Below the pieces are notes generated by a model, which did not search any database, was not told the origin of the DNA, and saw only the letters and a program-made list of their open reading frames with translations. From Psilocybe azurescens (Eukaryota; Basidiomycota; Agaricomycetes; Agaricales; Agrocybaceae), in NCBI GenBank assembly GCA_023853785.1, contig JAJIRX010000852.1, forward strand, positions 124,001 to 188,000: DNA of 64,000 nucleotides. The letters run 5' to 3'. Positions 1 through 11,557 of this stretch are shown here, piece after piece (position 1 is the stretch's first letter; each line of letters starts with the position of its first letter). The position numbers were made by a program, and so were the translations under genes.

Positions 1-989
1 GACCTTGGGATATCGCGTTGGACAGAACAGCAAACGATGCGGTCTCCAGGTTGTTGTTTTGGATTTGGAGTGTGTGCAATTTGGGATTCGACCCAGTGGC
101 CAGTTTCTCGATGAGAGTTGGCACTTCACCGTCTGCTGAGAGTACGCAGTCCGATAGATTGAGGGTGCGCAAGAGAGGCCATGCGGAAAGCGCATCTGTC
201 CAGGCTTCTACGCCCGTTAGTTCGCCGTCGACGGTGAAGGTGTTATCCTGAAGATCGATGTACTGGATGTTCGGGTTCTTCGATAATCCTCTAGCAAGAT
301 GTGTAATGCCCTCCATGCGGATTCCATTCTGCACCATCCGCACCTCTTCCAGTGTGCCATGTTCCGCGAAAGCATCAGCCCACGCTGACGCAGAGCCGTT
401 CTCCAGACGATTACGGCCGCAAATAACAACCTTCAAATTAGACTTCTTGCCTTCTGCCTTGCTCAGTTTCGCTGATTCGTGCAGAGCCTTGGCGATAACC
501 TCCCCCCCAGCAGGACCCAGCCCATTGTTGTTCAACCTCAGGATCTGGAAACTCCGGTTGTTCGTCAAGAATGCCACCATAGGTTCCACAGATCGTCCTC
601 CAAACGCGTTATCACTCAAGTTGATCTCGACAAGCGACGTCTTGTCTACCAGCGCATCGCAAATCGCAGTCAGAGCTTGTGGAATTTCTGAGATCAGACG
701 GCCAGTGAAAATATCGGCAAAATCAGCGACCTGATATGGCACACATCAGTATTCAACGCTGCGAAGGGTTCCAAACTCGGTTTCCAATTACCTTTATCGA
801 AGTGGCCTTGGCAAGGAATTCAGCCAGAGCTTCCGACGCGTCAACACCGATTGTGTTGCCTCCAAAGTGCACCTCCTCGATAATGGTGGGATCAACATCC
901 TTCAGATAAGGTTCGATATCGGCTCTGGTATTTAGCTTGAGACCTTTGCCGTGTATTGAAAGTATATTGGGGTTAGATTTAGAGGCCAT
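1..989 (-). CDS. RNA1: Ran GTPase-activating protein (RanGAP/Rna1), partial at 3' end
   Basis: Activates GTP hydrolysis by Ran in the cytoplasm, which gives nuclear transport its direction. The ATG is at 989 (MASKSNPNILSI). Exon 1 runs to 792, an intron lies at about 731-791, and reading resumes with VADFADIFTGR. From there the strand encodes an unbroken ladder of leucine-rich repeats, including EINLSDNAFGG, LRLNNNGLGP, YIDLQDN and LRTLNLSDC. The segment VVICGRNRLENGS matches the invariant stretch around the catalytic arginine of yeast Rna1. The gene leaves the window at base 1, so the acidic C-terminus is not seen. No frame break was found in the visible part. A CACGTG element lies 104 bp upstream of the ATG. 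Confidence 0.93.
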
Positions 990-1092
990 AATGTTAAATC
1001 GGATGGTAGAGGTGTAATTAGAAGCAAAGGGTTGAGTCAATTGATATCGAAATCAATTATCAAATCAAATTTCCTCCCAGGATTACAAGCGT

Positions 1093-1098
1093 CACGTG
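1093..1098. promoter_or_regulatory. CACGTG box upstream of RanGAP
   Basis: The full context is TCACGTGA, a perfect 8-base palindrome, 104 bp 5' of the RanGAP start. It resembles the site of Cbf1-type bHLH factors. This is motif-level evidence only. Confidence 0.4.
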
Positions 1099-1750
1099 AT
1101 CGTCTTCAATGGTTCGGCGTGCCACACAGATATTTGGGCGCCTAATTATCGACCTTGACTGGAAAACATATGAAAACGGAATGCAAACGAAATTTGACGC
1201 ACTTCCAGACATAACCCAGACATGTTATGATTGTATTTTGAGAAATTATTACGTTTCATTCTTGTTCAACGGGCCAACAACAGGCGAGATATCACCGTGA
1301 CGAGAATACAAAACGGAACAGAAAATAAACAGAGGGAGACAATTGGTTCGGAGAGTAACTAAAAATAGGAGAAAAATATAGCATATACGACGTTATATCT
1401 ATCATCTTAAATAACAGCATTAATTCCAACATGAATAATCCTAAGATGAAAGCTTGTAAGATGAGTGCGCAATTGGATAGAACTCGACTCACTCATCGGC
1501 AGACGTTAACCAATTAGCTGTTTCTGGGAACATTGTCGCTAAAATTTCAAGCTTCAGTATGTCATCTAAAGATAATATTTACTGGTCTCCCACCTAAGCG
1601 ACGGTAAACTGATTCTATAAGGATTTCTCTGAGATAATTGACGACTGGTGATGTCACCCCCGTGTCCACCCTTTTAGAAACAACATGATAATGAGGTGCA
1701 CTAAATGATACATAAGTTTACGCTCTGATATAGAGGTGGGCAACAATTAC
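1099..1750. other. intergenic, RanGAP to HAK transporter
   Basis: AT-rich spacer between the RanGAP promoter and the 3' end of the potassium transporter gene. Short ORFs on both strands show no family resemblance. Nothing else is recognised. Confidence 0.5.
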
Positions 1751-4700
1751 TTACACGTGGGTGGTCGTTCTTGACACAGAGCGGATTTCTTGGATGAGCG
1801 CTTCACTAATCGCAGGGTTCAATTGTCTCTCGAGATTACAGATCTTGTCAGTCAAGTCGTCGATCTGTAGGTATTAATCATCCACATCAGTATGACAGTG
1901 ACTTTTTTGTCTCATTTTCTAACCTTGACATCAAAATCATCTCGGAAGCCAATGTAGTATGTGACACCGTAGAATCCTAGGGTGAAACGGATCAACAACC
2001 GATTCGGAAGGTCATGTAAGCCTGACCATCATACCCTCGATAGTGCGAACCTTCGTCACAACGTATCTCTCTTCTATAGGAACTCGTGCTGTAGGGACAA
2101 TACAGACAGAGAGGAAGATCTAATGTATGCGAGCATGAGTATATCTTGACATAATATTTGAAGCAAACTCACTACAACCCGAGGAAGAGCTGGCCATTGT
2201 CGTATAAACCCTGTGTAAACACCATTAGAAAAATATCTAAGTGATTGAATCACTTTGCAGTCACTCACCGATGAAAGTATGAGGAACACCAGGTCCTGAC
2301 GCAATCTTGTGGAAAACAGCGCACGATGGTATTCGCTGTAGCTCCTTCCTCTCGCTAGGTTTTTCATCGACGATGTCTTTGCTATCGTCAGCTTGGCTCT
2401 CCTTTTCCAAGAAGTAATACGACATGTCCTCAGAACCACTGTCTTGATCCAAATTATTTCCATTCTTTTGCGTTTGGTGGATGAAATGTCTGAGATTCAT
2501 GCGATTCTTTCCGTCGAATTTATCTTCGTGTGACTTTAGACGAAATGTCAGAACGGCGGTATTCTTCAACTTGTTCACTGTATAGCGTACTTTTGCCCAT
2601 ACCCAGAGGACCATGATCAACTCTAAGACGCCACCGATGAGAAGAGGCACCCAGGCACCATGTGGTACCTTCTTGAAAGATGCACCCCAGAATAGAGCTA
2701 AAATTGTGGTAATGAGTATGTTTTTTATGCCTTGATATGGTCACTCTATCTCACCATCGAAGAATCCAAAATGAGGAAGTAGCACAAGCTGATAATAATC
2801 GGGAAATGCTTGACATAATACATCTGGATAGCCAAAAGCAAACTCGTCGAGATCATAATAGTTGCAACCGCAAAGCCATAAGCGTTCGTCAAGTTGCCCA
2901 GGTTCTTGAATACGGCGACGATGACAATGGTAGCGATCATTAAAGTCCAGTTGATGGCTGGAATATAGACTTGTCCCTGGATGGTCTCCGAAGTGTACAA
3001 CATCTTAATAGGTGGGAACGCTTTGCTATTGATAACTTGCTGAACGAGGCTGAACGTGGCAGTGATGAGAGCCTGGGAGGCAATGAGCTACATAGTTCTT
3101 GCTGTCAGAATGAAGGACAATTGTGTACGATAGAACAAATTCACCGTAGCAAGGGTGGCGAAGACAAACATGATCCTTACGATGATTGTTAGCAAGGTTG
3201 CGTCATTTTAGAACACACATTCTAATCACCAGTATAACGGGCCACTGACAGGTCCCGGGATGGTGTTGTAGAATATGTTAGGAAAAACAGCCGCTCCATC
3301 ATGGATCAAACGAGCGCCTTGGCCCAAATATGCTAGTACCAGGGCTGGGTAGACGAAGATGCAAAATGACAGCTATATAAAACGAAGCATTAGCGAGAAA
3401 AAGGCCACGATACCATGGAATACAAACCCGAATTGATGCAGCATTGAATTGTCCGAGACTAAAAGGTGCCATGTTATTGGTCCATGCAGCCAAGCGAGAA
3501 AAGGAAACCAACTCACTTTGCAAACATGGCCTCACAACCCGTCACCGCCAGCAAGATTCCGGCGAGTAAATCGTAGTCCTTCGTCCTTACGAAAACTTAT
3601 AAAACAATTGGAGGCCATTGAGTAGTGATTATCCAATAAAACTCACGCAAGACCGCTCGAGAAGGATCGAATGCGCGAAATATTCCTGGAAAAAATGTGA
3701 TGTTATAGATACCAGTCCCGATGAGCAGGAGGAACCACAGGAAAGAGACTATGAAGAGCAAGTTAGTTAGTGATTAGAAGTGTTATGTGCGGCGTGTAAG
3801 TACTCGGAGAGAATAAGAACGACAAACGTGCCGTCCCAAATTGTTGCACAAGAAATAACGCAACCAAGAAAGCCTGTTTTCGAGTCCTTCAAGATAGATT
3901 ATTATGTCAAAGTGGGAGTAGATGCGTACGATGGATATTCCTGTAATATCGCCCACAACAGATGGTTTAGCTACCCCGATACCGGCCACGGCGCTGGTAA
4001 CCGAGACTGCGGGAGTGAAGATACCATCCGCCATAGTCAAACTGTGGAGCATGTTTTAAAAATAATATCGTCGATAAAGACAGTATAGCTTACGCAGTAC
4101 CAAAGAGACACTGCATCATTAACGTATTAAATATCATTTGTCTCAAAAAGAAAAATCGTAGACACACCCATAAGAGCAATGGCCAGCGGGCCTTTTCTTT
4201 CAAAGTACGGGGTTTTGCTTCTCTTGTCCGTTTAGAGTCTCTCCGGTGAGAGTACGATCGGCATCGACATCGACATCTTTACGAGGATATAAACCTTGGT
4301 ATAACGCAAACGAGCCTCCCTCTCCTTCACGGCTAGTCAGACCACGGAAACGCTAACCGACGAAAAGCTCCGACCTTCTTTGGTGCCAAAGTACAGCGAA
4401 ATAAAGACCTGGGGTGGTCGTTCAGACTGGGCCCGGGCAGCTAACTATTTGTTCACTCCACATATTTCAGCAATGGCAGAAGAGTGAGTGACCAAACAAT
4501 GGCACTAATGCCGCCAATAACATCTTCTTCAGACGGAACGGGACCTGCGCCTGGCCATATGCCATTCAGAACATACAGTGGAGAAGTTCCGATATCAGAA
4601 TAAATGATGCCTAAAAAGTTGACACGTTAGGTATCCTCGACGTTGATTAAAGAGTGGACGATAGCTAGACATACCGAGTGTTTGGAAACTGAGTGCGACG

Positions 4701-4801
4701 AGAGGCAGCCCTGTCAGTTTGACTGCAGTACGCTTGGCGTTCAATCCCAGCTCTGTCGAACCACTGGAAGACATTGAATCAAAATGGCTAGGAGAATGCA
4801 A
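1751..4801 (-). CDS. HAK1: HAK/KUP-family potassium transporter
   Basis: High-affinity K+ uptake at the plasma membrane, probably H+-coupled as in other fungal HAK proteins. Family blocks appear in order: ALSFQTLGIIYSDIGTSPLY, EGGSFALYQGLYPR, LFGTALTMADGIFTPAVSV, GLGQFNAASIRV, then GQVYIPAINW, NAYGFAVATIM and VPLLIGGVLELIMVLWVWAK. The hydrophilic C-terminal domain contains RIPSCAVFHK and GVPHTFIGFIRQ and ends at a TAA at 1751. At least ten short introns are needed. The ATG at 4801 gives the longest form; one at 4774 (MSSSGSTELG) is equally plausible. Between DRTLTGE and KARWPLLLW (about 4203-4245) the frame shifts by one base with no usable intron, as in many genes here. The neighbouring genes are unrelated. 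Confidence 0.9.
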
Positions 4802-6590
4802 GCGCAGATTTCGTCTCTAGCCATGATGTTATATACAGACAACAGGGTAATCATTGTGTCCCGACTCCCGTCAAAGATCAAAATGCTGTCTGAGCTCGAC
4901 AAACGGAACTCAAAAATTGCTAGATAAACGAACATATTGCCGAAGTTTCAAGGAATAGCAAAATTCGCGCACTTTGGGAGATAGGGAAGTTATGGAATCC
5001 TGTGGTGAGCGATTAAAGCCATAGGTAAGTCACACAAGTGAGTATACCTGTCGTAGCGCCGGTGATATGACCATTTGCACAAACTATTATAAGTCTTCTG
5101 GGTTGTATCAAAGGAGTATCTTTGGTCTAACTCACTGCGATAAGGTTTTTGCAATGAGCGCCGATTCACTACTTACAAGTCTGCAGTACCCACCTCGAGG
5201 ACATGGTTTGAGATCAACCTATAAATAGCTCCAAATGGGTAATACAAGAAAATATCCTTGGCATGTCCCTGAGGCGGGTCTCTACCTTACGATTTTGCGG
5301 TTACTCTTATCTGCTCTGGCCTCACCAACACGGTCTATGTATACCCTGTACAGATTTCATGTCCGTTTGGATGTTGATGTTGGCTCTTTGATTGACTGAT
5401 GCTTAGTACTCCTGTAAAAGTCTCACAACACCAGAGTTATCTCCTGAACCTCAATGAAGCGAGGATGAGGGCATAGTTCCTGCCCAATAGAATATAGAAC
5501 AGATGACTTACGCACGGCTTTTGACTGCTCCGCAGGGAGTGCATGCTCAGGAACGCCACAAAAAACGACAGTCGCTATGATTTGCGTTGGTACGGGGTAT
5601 ACTGATGAGGCCAATTTTGAACATTCAGTCGATCTCCGTGCTCCGTTTATGACCGTGAACATCTGACTAGAGTCTTTATCGCATCGCATTAACACGCCGT
5701 GCGTTCAATGGCTGCCATTGTCAAAGAAGAGTTGTTGCTGTGTATTACTTGATTCGTTATTCGGAAACATACGACAACCATATCTCGATTCAGACCGTCA
5801 AGGCACTCTACAGTTTCTGATACCAGCTGCGTTGCGATTCATGTAGTCCCAGCAACACAGGCACCTATGGACACCGGCTAGTAACCGAGAGTCGAGGGCA
5901 GCGTCCGAAGAGCCAAGAACGAAAGCATCACAATATTCGGATTCGGTGCATATGAAAGATATTTGCAGAAAGCCTCAGTTGTTTTATTGACGGACAGCTG
6001 TTCGAAAGGACCATCGCACGAGACTTGTTATGGACAAAGAAGCATTATGGCTATCTCGAAAGTTCAGGGCGGTGTAACAATGATGCGTTATATGCTAGAA
6101 ATGGCCAGGGAAATCCTTTGAACCACAAATGCAAAAAGTATATGAAACCCAAGTGATCCTTAGAGAGCATAAAAACGGGCTGCATACCGTTTCTGGATGG
6201 AAGACATCGTTGTCTTCAGCAGACCATTCTAGACGTATTCGGCATGCATGTCGTTTGAATCCAATCATCGCTGCAGATAGCTGTGGCCTAAGCACTAGAC
6301 CAGACTATATATCCAAGAATATAAGTTCTGCATTCACAGCAGCAAAAGACTCGTTATTGTCGACCATTATGAGACCTTATGAGCCAGCTTCAAGACGTCC
6401 TTAGTTGGATTGTATTCCGTATGGACAAGGCGAAGTCTTCAGGTAGATGGCAAGAGCCTTCAAAGAGATCACAGTCTAATGAGGATCAGCCCGCACAGCT
6501 GAAGCTTCCAGCAGACGAAAGTAACTGCGATGTGGTCAACGGCGGTGATGGTGTTCGAACTTCGGCGGCTGAGAACTGGTCAAGCACCGA
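4802..6590. other. long intergenic region upstream of HAK and MOB2
   Basis: About 1.8 kb with only short ORFs on either strand (for example near 4741-4935, 5423-5695 and 6129-6597). None gives recognisable protein similarity or a spliceable series. It probably holds the divergent promoters of the K+ transporter and the first MOB2 gene. Confidence 0.5.
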
Positions 6591-6596
6591 CACGTG
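6591..6596. promoter_or_regulatory. CACGTG box upstream of MOB2 copy 1
   Basis: ACACGTGA context, 209 bp upstream of the MOB2 ATG. It has the same NCACGTGA core as boxes in front of several other genes in the window. Confidence 0.35.
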
Positions 6597-6804
6597 ATAC
6601 GAAATTCTCGTGGCACGGGAATTTCATTTGCGCGCAGTGCGCACCTTCGACGTTTCAACTTGCATCCAGTTCCCACCCAAGGGCCAACACATATTCAACT
6701 TTCAACATTCTTTATCACCGACTGCTGCCCATTTCTTTGCTGCTATCTCCACCCATTTGTTGCAATTTCGTGCAATTTAGTCTGGTTCACTCAAACGCAC
6801 AACA

Positions 6805-7795
6805 ATGTCATTTTTCAACTCTATCAGGTCTGTTCTTTTGAGCCGTCCAAGTCCTGACAATGAACCGGGGAATTCTAGCAGGTCTATGACGCGTTCCCAG
6901 CGTCCTTCAAAACGGGCGACTACACCGACATCTGCCACCTTCTCACCCACCGAGATGCTACCTCCCCCAAGTCCAGTTGTCTCGTCGCCAAGAACACCTC
7001 CAATACCCAGGCCCCTGTATCTGTCCAGCCCTTTTGTTGAAGCTGCACTAGTCAAGGGAAACTTTAAGACGATAGTTATGCTACCAAAATATGTTGATAT
7101 CATGGAATGGGTGGCCTTGAACAGTGCGTTTGACCTCTTTCGTCATACATGGGTCCCCTTCTGATCATCATTTGATACAAGTTTTCGACTTCTATACCAA
7201 TCTGAACGAATTCTATGGTGTAATCACGGAATGTTGTACACAGCAATCCTGCCCCACAATGTCTGCCGGCCAGACGTATGTTCTATCTCGCGAGAATACC
7301 CGAGTCGCGCTAACGTTTCTGTTGCTAGACTGAGTTATACCTGGATCAATCACGACCGCAAAGTGTTCACCTCCCTGCTCCAACATATATCGATTATGTT
7401 ATGACATGGATTCAAAATCTGCTGAATGATGAAGCTACATTCCCTACAAAAGCAGGTGATTATTTTTCCTATCTATTACGTACGGAAACCTGAGGATGAT
7501 TACTTACCAAATGAATCATCCAGGTCACGATTTCCCTCCCTCATTTCCATCTACTGTGAAGCATGTATACAGACAGCTTCTTCGCGTATTCGCACACATA
7601 TACCATGCTCATTTCCATCAAATCCTCCATCTCCGTTCCGAACCTCACTTCAATTCGCTATTTGCCCACTTCTTGGCCTTCGGCCGTGAATACGAATTGC
7701 TTGAGATGAAAGATGTGAAGGGCTCATCATCATCCCCTGTTGGAGTAGGTCAACTATGGGACAAATGGCGAGACATGGGCATCTTGGAGGGTTAA
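6805..7795 (+). CDS. MOB2: MOB2-type NDR kinase activator, copy 1
   Basis: Mob family co-activator. Mob2 proteins bind and activate NDR/LATS kinases of the Cbk1/Orb6 type in polarised growth and septation. MSFFN at the N-terminus matches yeast Mob2, followed by a Ser/Pro-rich linker. The Mob fold reads LVKGNFKTIVMLPKYVDIM, FDFYTNLNEFYGV, CTQQSCPTMSAG, LPAPTYIDYVMTWIQNLL and RVFAHIYHAHF. The Zn ligands are visible as C-x4-C and the HxxHxH cluster. Introns lie near 7111-7182, 7276-7329 and 7456-7523. After LSYTWINHDRK (7360-7363) the frame moves by one base before VHLPAP, so as read the protein is broken. A close paralogue follows 0.6 kb downstream in the same orientation. Confidence 0.9.
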
Positions 7796-8388
7796 ATTTC
7801 ATTCTTTTTCTGATTGAGCTTTGGGATTAAATCTAATGTTTTGCCGTTTTCATCTTACTCATTTGCCGACCCCCTTTCACGTGGATAGACTCTACTACAA
7901 TACCTCAAGGCACCTTGCTATTTTATTTGACCCGTCGTTGTAAACCTCCTATACCACCCCTTTCTGTAGATTAGATTGCTTTTGACGTTATCTACTATCC
8001 CCAAAAGTGATCATAGTTTTGATCCTTGAGACGAACTTAATCACCTAGGATCGTTGTCGCCTCCAAACCCTGTTCGAGAAGCTGACTTTTCAATAATTTA
8101 TACACGTAATCGTAGCAGCTGAACTCAGCAATTTACGAAGATCAGCTATTCCATATAATTAAACACTATCAATGCGCGTGCCGCCCCTAATTGAATTGTC
8201 ATATTGGGATTTTCTTGCGGATTGTAGTCAACTAACAAGGGTCACTGGTACAGCTGGTGCTTTGTTCGTAATATATATCAACTTGGGAACCGTTTCTACT
8301 GTAAAATACAACGGCGAAGCTTTGAAAAATGGAAATCAGCAACGGTGACTAGGTACATCCATCAACTTAGCAAACCTTGGGAGTCGCC
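7796..8388. other. spacer between the two MOB2 genes
   Basis: About 590 bp serving as the 3' region of copy 1 and the promoter of copy 2. A CACGTG lies at 7878-7883. No ORF of interest was found. Confidence 0.5.
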
Positions 8389-9402
8389 ATGTCGCTTTTC
8401 GGGTTTGTTTCTTGTTTTGTCCCAATACGGGCAACTTGCTCCTCTAACTCCATGTTCTCATCCAGCCGCAATCGCGCACCGCGAGCTAGGAGATCTCCTA
8501 CTCCCTCTGGCGGGGCACCGGGGCCTACTAGGAAGGACTCTGGTGGTCCTCCTTCCAGGTCGCCGTCGCCTGGGGGCCAAAGCGGTTCGAAACCGCTCTA
8601 CCTGTGCACCCCTTTGCCGACGCCGCCCTTGTGAAGGGTAACTTCAAGACTATCGTCATGCTGCCTAAGTATACCGATATCATGGAATGGGTCGCTGTTA
8701 ACAGTGCGTTGGATACCCCTGTTTACAAGGCGTTAGCGCCAGGATGGCCTTACTGACTGTTACGTCTCGCCCTGTAGTATTTGACTTTTATACCAATTTG
8801 AATGAGTTCTATGGGGTGATCGCTGAGACGTGCACGCAGCATTCGTGTCCGACGATGAGTGGGGGACCATCGTAAGATCCATGATCCACGCCCCTCTTCC
8901 AGAACAAACGAATGACCTTGATACGTGTACAGGTTAAACTACGTGTGGACACATCAGGGAGGCAAACAAGCAAATCTACCCGCCCCGACGTACATCGACT
9001 ACGTGATGACATCCATTCAGAATCTCATCGACGACGAAAACATCTTCCCCACAAAATCCAGTACGTTCCTGATCACTTTGACCTACTTCCCGCAAAGGCT
9101 CACCTGATCCACGTCTACGCACACTCACAGATCAATCATTCCATCCATCCTTCCCCGCCACCGTCAGGACGGTGTACCGCCAGCTCCTCCGCGTCTTCGC
9201 ACACATATACCACGCGCACTACCCGCAGATCCTGCATCTCAGGTCGGAACCGCACTTCAACTCCCTCTTTGCCCACTTCCTCGCATTCGGTCGCGAATAC
9301 GAACTGCTGGAAGTGCGCGATATCAAAGGAGAGGCTAACGCACCTGTCGGCGTGGGACTGCTTTGGGAGAGGTGGAAGGAAAAGGGTATCTTGGAGAGCT
9401 GA
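8389..9402 (+). CDS. MOB2-type NDR kinase activator, copy 2 (tandem paralogue)
   Basis: Second Mob2-like gene, very similar to copy 1 from PLYL onward. It carries LVKGNFKTIVMLPKYTDIM, FDFYTNLNEFYGVI, CTQHSCPTMSGG, LPAPTYIDYVMTSIQNLI and RVFAHIYHAHYPQ. The start is ATG at 8389 (MSLFG), with a first intron at about 8403-8463. The intron positions in the Mob domain are the same as in copy 1, which supports a tandem duplication. A one-base deficit in the T run at 8613-8615 breaks the frame between LYLCTP and ADAALVKGNF; one more T restores it. The N-terminal linker has diverged most, so the copies may differ in kinase choice or regulation (inference). Confidence 0.88.
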
Positions 9403-10002
9403 TCGCTACGTGGAGTTTCTCTTTCCGCGATAAGCAAAATCGGATGGATGGATTGTTTTGGTCTTGGTTGAATTCACGAACGATGCGGATGACTGGAATG
9501 TAAAATTCTTATTCTTGTAAATCATCTTTTGGTGCAAATAATGGTCATTTATTGGAAATACGGCGCCCGATATTTTGAATCCTGTGTTCTCAGGGCTTGG
9601 ACGTAGGCATATCTTCACGAAGATTAGTCGGTCGTGGCAAACAGTGACAACAGTCACCAGTGGCCTTGCAGCGGGCATCTGAATGACAAGTGTATCATTA
9701 ATGTATCATTGTCAATCAGGGATCACCGTCAATTCTCATACAGCTCAATCTCAGGTGTCAGAACAATCATGAAAATGAAATGTGATCAATTGCTTGTGCG
9801 TAGGTAAGGAAAGTAGTTAAAAAAAAGGCAATCGTGGACCGGTCCTATCATGAAAACAATGCTCAACTAAATGGAGGACGAATACACCGAATCAAGGTGA
9901 AGTACATATTGAAATGGAAGAGAATGGGGCTGGGTAGGCAAGTTGAGGTAGAAAATGCACTTCTTCGAGCCAAGCCAAAGATGATGACGACGGTCAAGGG
10001 AC
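9403..10002. other. intergenic between convergent MOB2 copy 2 and cupredoxin
   Basis: Convergent 3' regions of about 600 bp. A 90-codon minus-strand ORF (9406-9678) has no recognisable features. Nothing else seen. Confidence 0.5.
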
Positions 10003-11069
10003 CTATAGCATCAGGCCAACGACACCAAGAGCCACCAGGAACGTGGTGACTTTCTGTGCTGAGACGGCGAATGCACCGGAGTCGGGAGTAGAACCAGCGT
10101 TTGCTGAGTCGGTGGTGTTACCAGCGCCTGCAGCGCCAGTGCCTCCGGGAGTGGTGGTTGAACCAGTGTTTGCACCAGTGCCTCCGGGAGTGGCGGTTGA
10201 GCCAGTGGTAGCACCAGTTCCGTTAGTGGCTTCACCTTTAGCAGCGGCCTAGATAATCGACAACATGATTAGCGAATGATCAAAAATGAAACTGTAGCCC
10301 GATGCATACGAGGAAGGAAGCAAAGGTTCTTTCAGGGGTAGGGTTGATGGCGAAGACCATTCCAGCCTTGCAATGACTAAAATTGACGCCACAAATTTAA
10401 CATCTGATATGGAGGATAACGGACGTGGATGACTTACGCTCCCTGAGCACAGTAGAACCAGAGGGGCGCGGTCACTATGGAAGATATCCAGTGTCAGAAA
10501 TTGTCGGAGCAAAATATCTATTGAGCAAAAAGCTAACCGTTATCGATCTGGATGGTCCATTCGGGGAAGGAGGTGGCACCAGCGGCGACGGGAACGTAAC
10601 CAGAATCAACGCCATCAGCTCTGTGTTATCGTTAGCACGGTTCTTATGTTATTAGGGAGAGCGAAACTTAACTTAGCGACACAAGGTGTGGCAAATGTCG
10701 ATTGGGTGAGAGTCTATTCAGAAAATCTATGTTCAGAAAATGAAGGAGCGTCCATGGTCGCTGAATATCCTTACGTGGTTCTTGGACAAGCTGATAATAT
10801 AATTGGAATGTCAAAACAAGAGTCAAAAATAGACAAATAAGCGCCGACGCACAATTTGAACGAGATCTTGTCTCCAGCTAGGACGCCTGAGAGACTATAT
10901 AATATTTATAGATTAGCCATCAATTTACCTGCAGAAGGAAGGTGTAGACACACCTGGAAGGCTCGTATGTGAGACCGGCGTTGCTTCCGACTGTGACGGT
11001 GTAGGTAGCGGCAGAGACAGCGGTGGCAAGGACAGAGGCCGAGGCGATGAAAGAAGTGAAGAAATGCAT
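10003..11069 (-). CDS. secreted, membrane/GPI-tailed cupredoxin
   Basis: Extracellular serine/threonine-rich cupredoxin of the kind common in agaricomycetes. An N-terminal signal peptide (MHFFTSFIASASVLATAVSA) precedes a blue-copper-like domain: GDKISFKF, KNHTLTQSTFATPC, DSGYVPVAAGA, WTIQIDN, PLWFYCAQGAHCKAGM. The candidate copper ligands H (KNH), C (FYC), H (AHC) and M (AGM) are all present. A Gly/Thr/Ser-rich linker with an imperfect repeat of GSTTTPGGTGA leads to a hydrophobic C-terminus (VTTFLVALGVVGLML), fitting a GPI anchor. Seven or so short exons join cleanly; only the first splice (after TYEPSR) is uncertain. No frame break is needed. Its likely role is at the cell wall or in copper binding, but this is not established. 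Confidence 0.85.
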
Positions 11070-11509
11070 AGTGATCTTTTCCAAAAATGTGATACTTCAA
11101 AGTTTAGAAGATGTGGTGTGATAGAGAACGAGATTGCCTGAGAAAGAAAGAAAAAGAAAGTATAAAGAGCCTATACATGCCAAAGCAGTAAGTTTCCAAG
11201 CCTTATTTCGTTGTTAATGACCATCGCAAAAAAGACTCACACTGCTCTGAAAAACGGGAGAAAGACGAAGAAGGTGGGAGGGGGAAACAAGAGACAGGAG
11301 GGGAAATTTTGGTTGGCATTCCTCCTTCATATACGAAATTTGGAGATTGCCGGCGATCGTGGTATTTGATTCATAAAATCCTTGACAACGTCTCTGTTCC
11401 AGGGATCCTTGGCCTTAGAATCTCCATGAGTCCAACGGTGGAATTACTTTTTTTTTGAGGCTTGGCGCTGACGGAGACCCGGCCCGCTGAGAGTCAGCAA
11501 GAAAGCCCC
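11070..11509. other. divergent promoter region, cupredoxin and CoA-pathway gene
   Basis: About 440 bp with purine-rich tracts near 11140-11160 and 11260-11310, and a T run at 11450-11456. No coding signal. Confidence 0.45.
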
Positions 11510-11516
11510 TGAGTCA
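11510..11516 (+). promoter_or_regulatory. TGAGTCA (Gcn4/AP-1-type) site
   Basis: TGAGTCA lies 42 bp before the ATG at 11558, with a related GAGTCAGCA about 20 bp further upstream. It matches the Gcn4/AP-1 consensus on the other strand (TGACTCA). It is suggestive of bZIP control only. Confidence 0.35.
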
Positions 11517-11557
11517 GCACACCGAGGGTTTGCAGCATCTTTGATTGAACCTGCATC

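Noticed and set aside
258..734. 158-codon plus-strand ORF.
   Set aside because: It lies antisense to the RanGAP leucine-rich repeats and has no features of its own.
2022..2034. A 13-nt GT...AG segment in the HAK gene that would restore the frame if it were a micro-intron.
   Set aside because: A normal intron of about 58 nt (1977-2034) starting at the same GT gives RTIEGFYGVTYYIG, which fits the family better.
8584..8594. GGTTCGAAACC, similar to a tRNA B-box.
   Set aside because: It lies inside a MOB2 exon, and no cloverleaf can be drawn around it.
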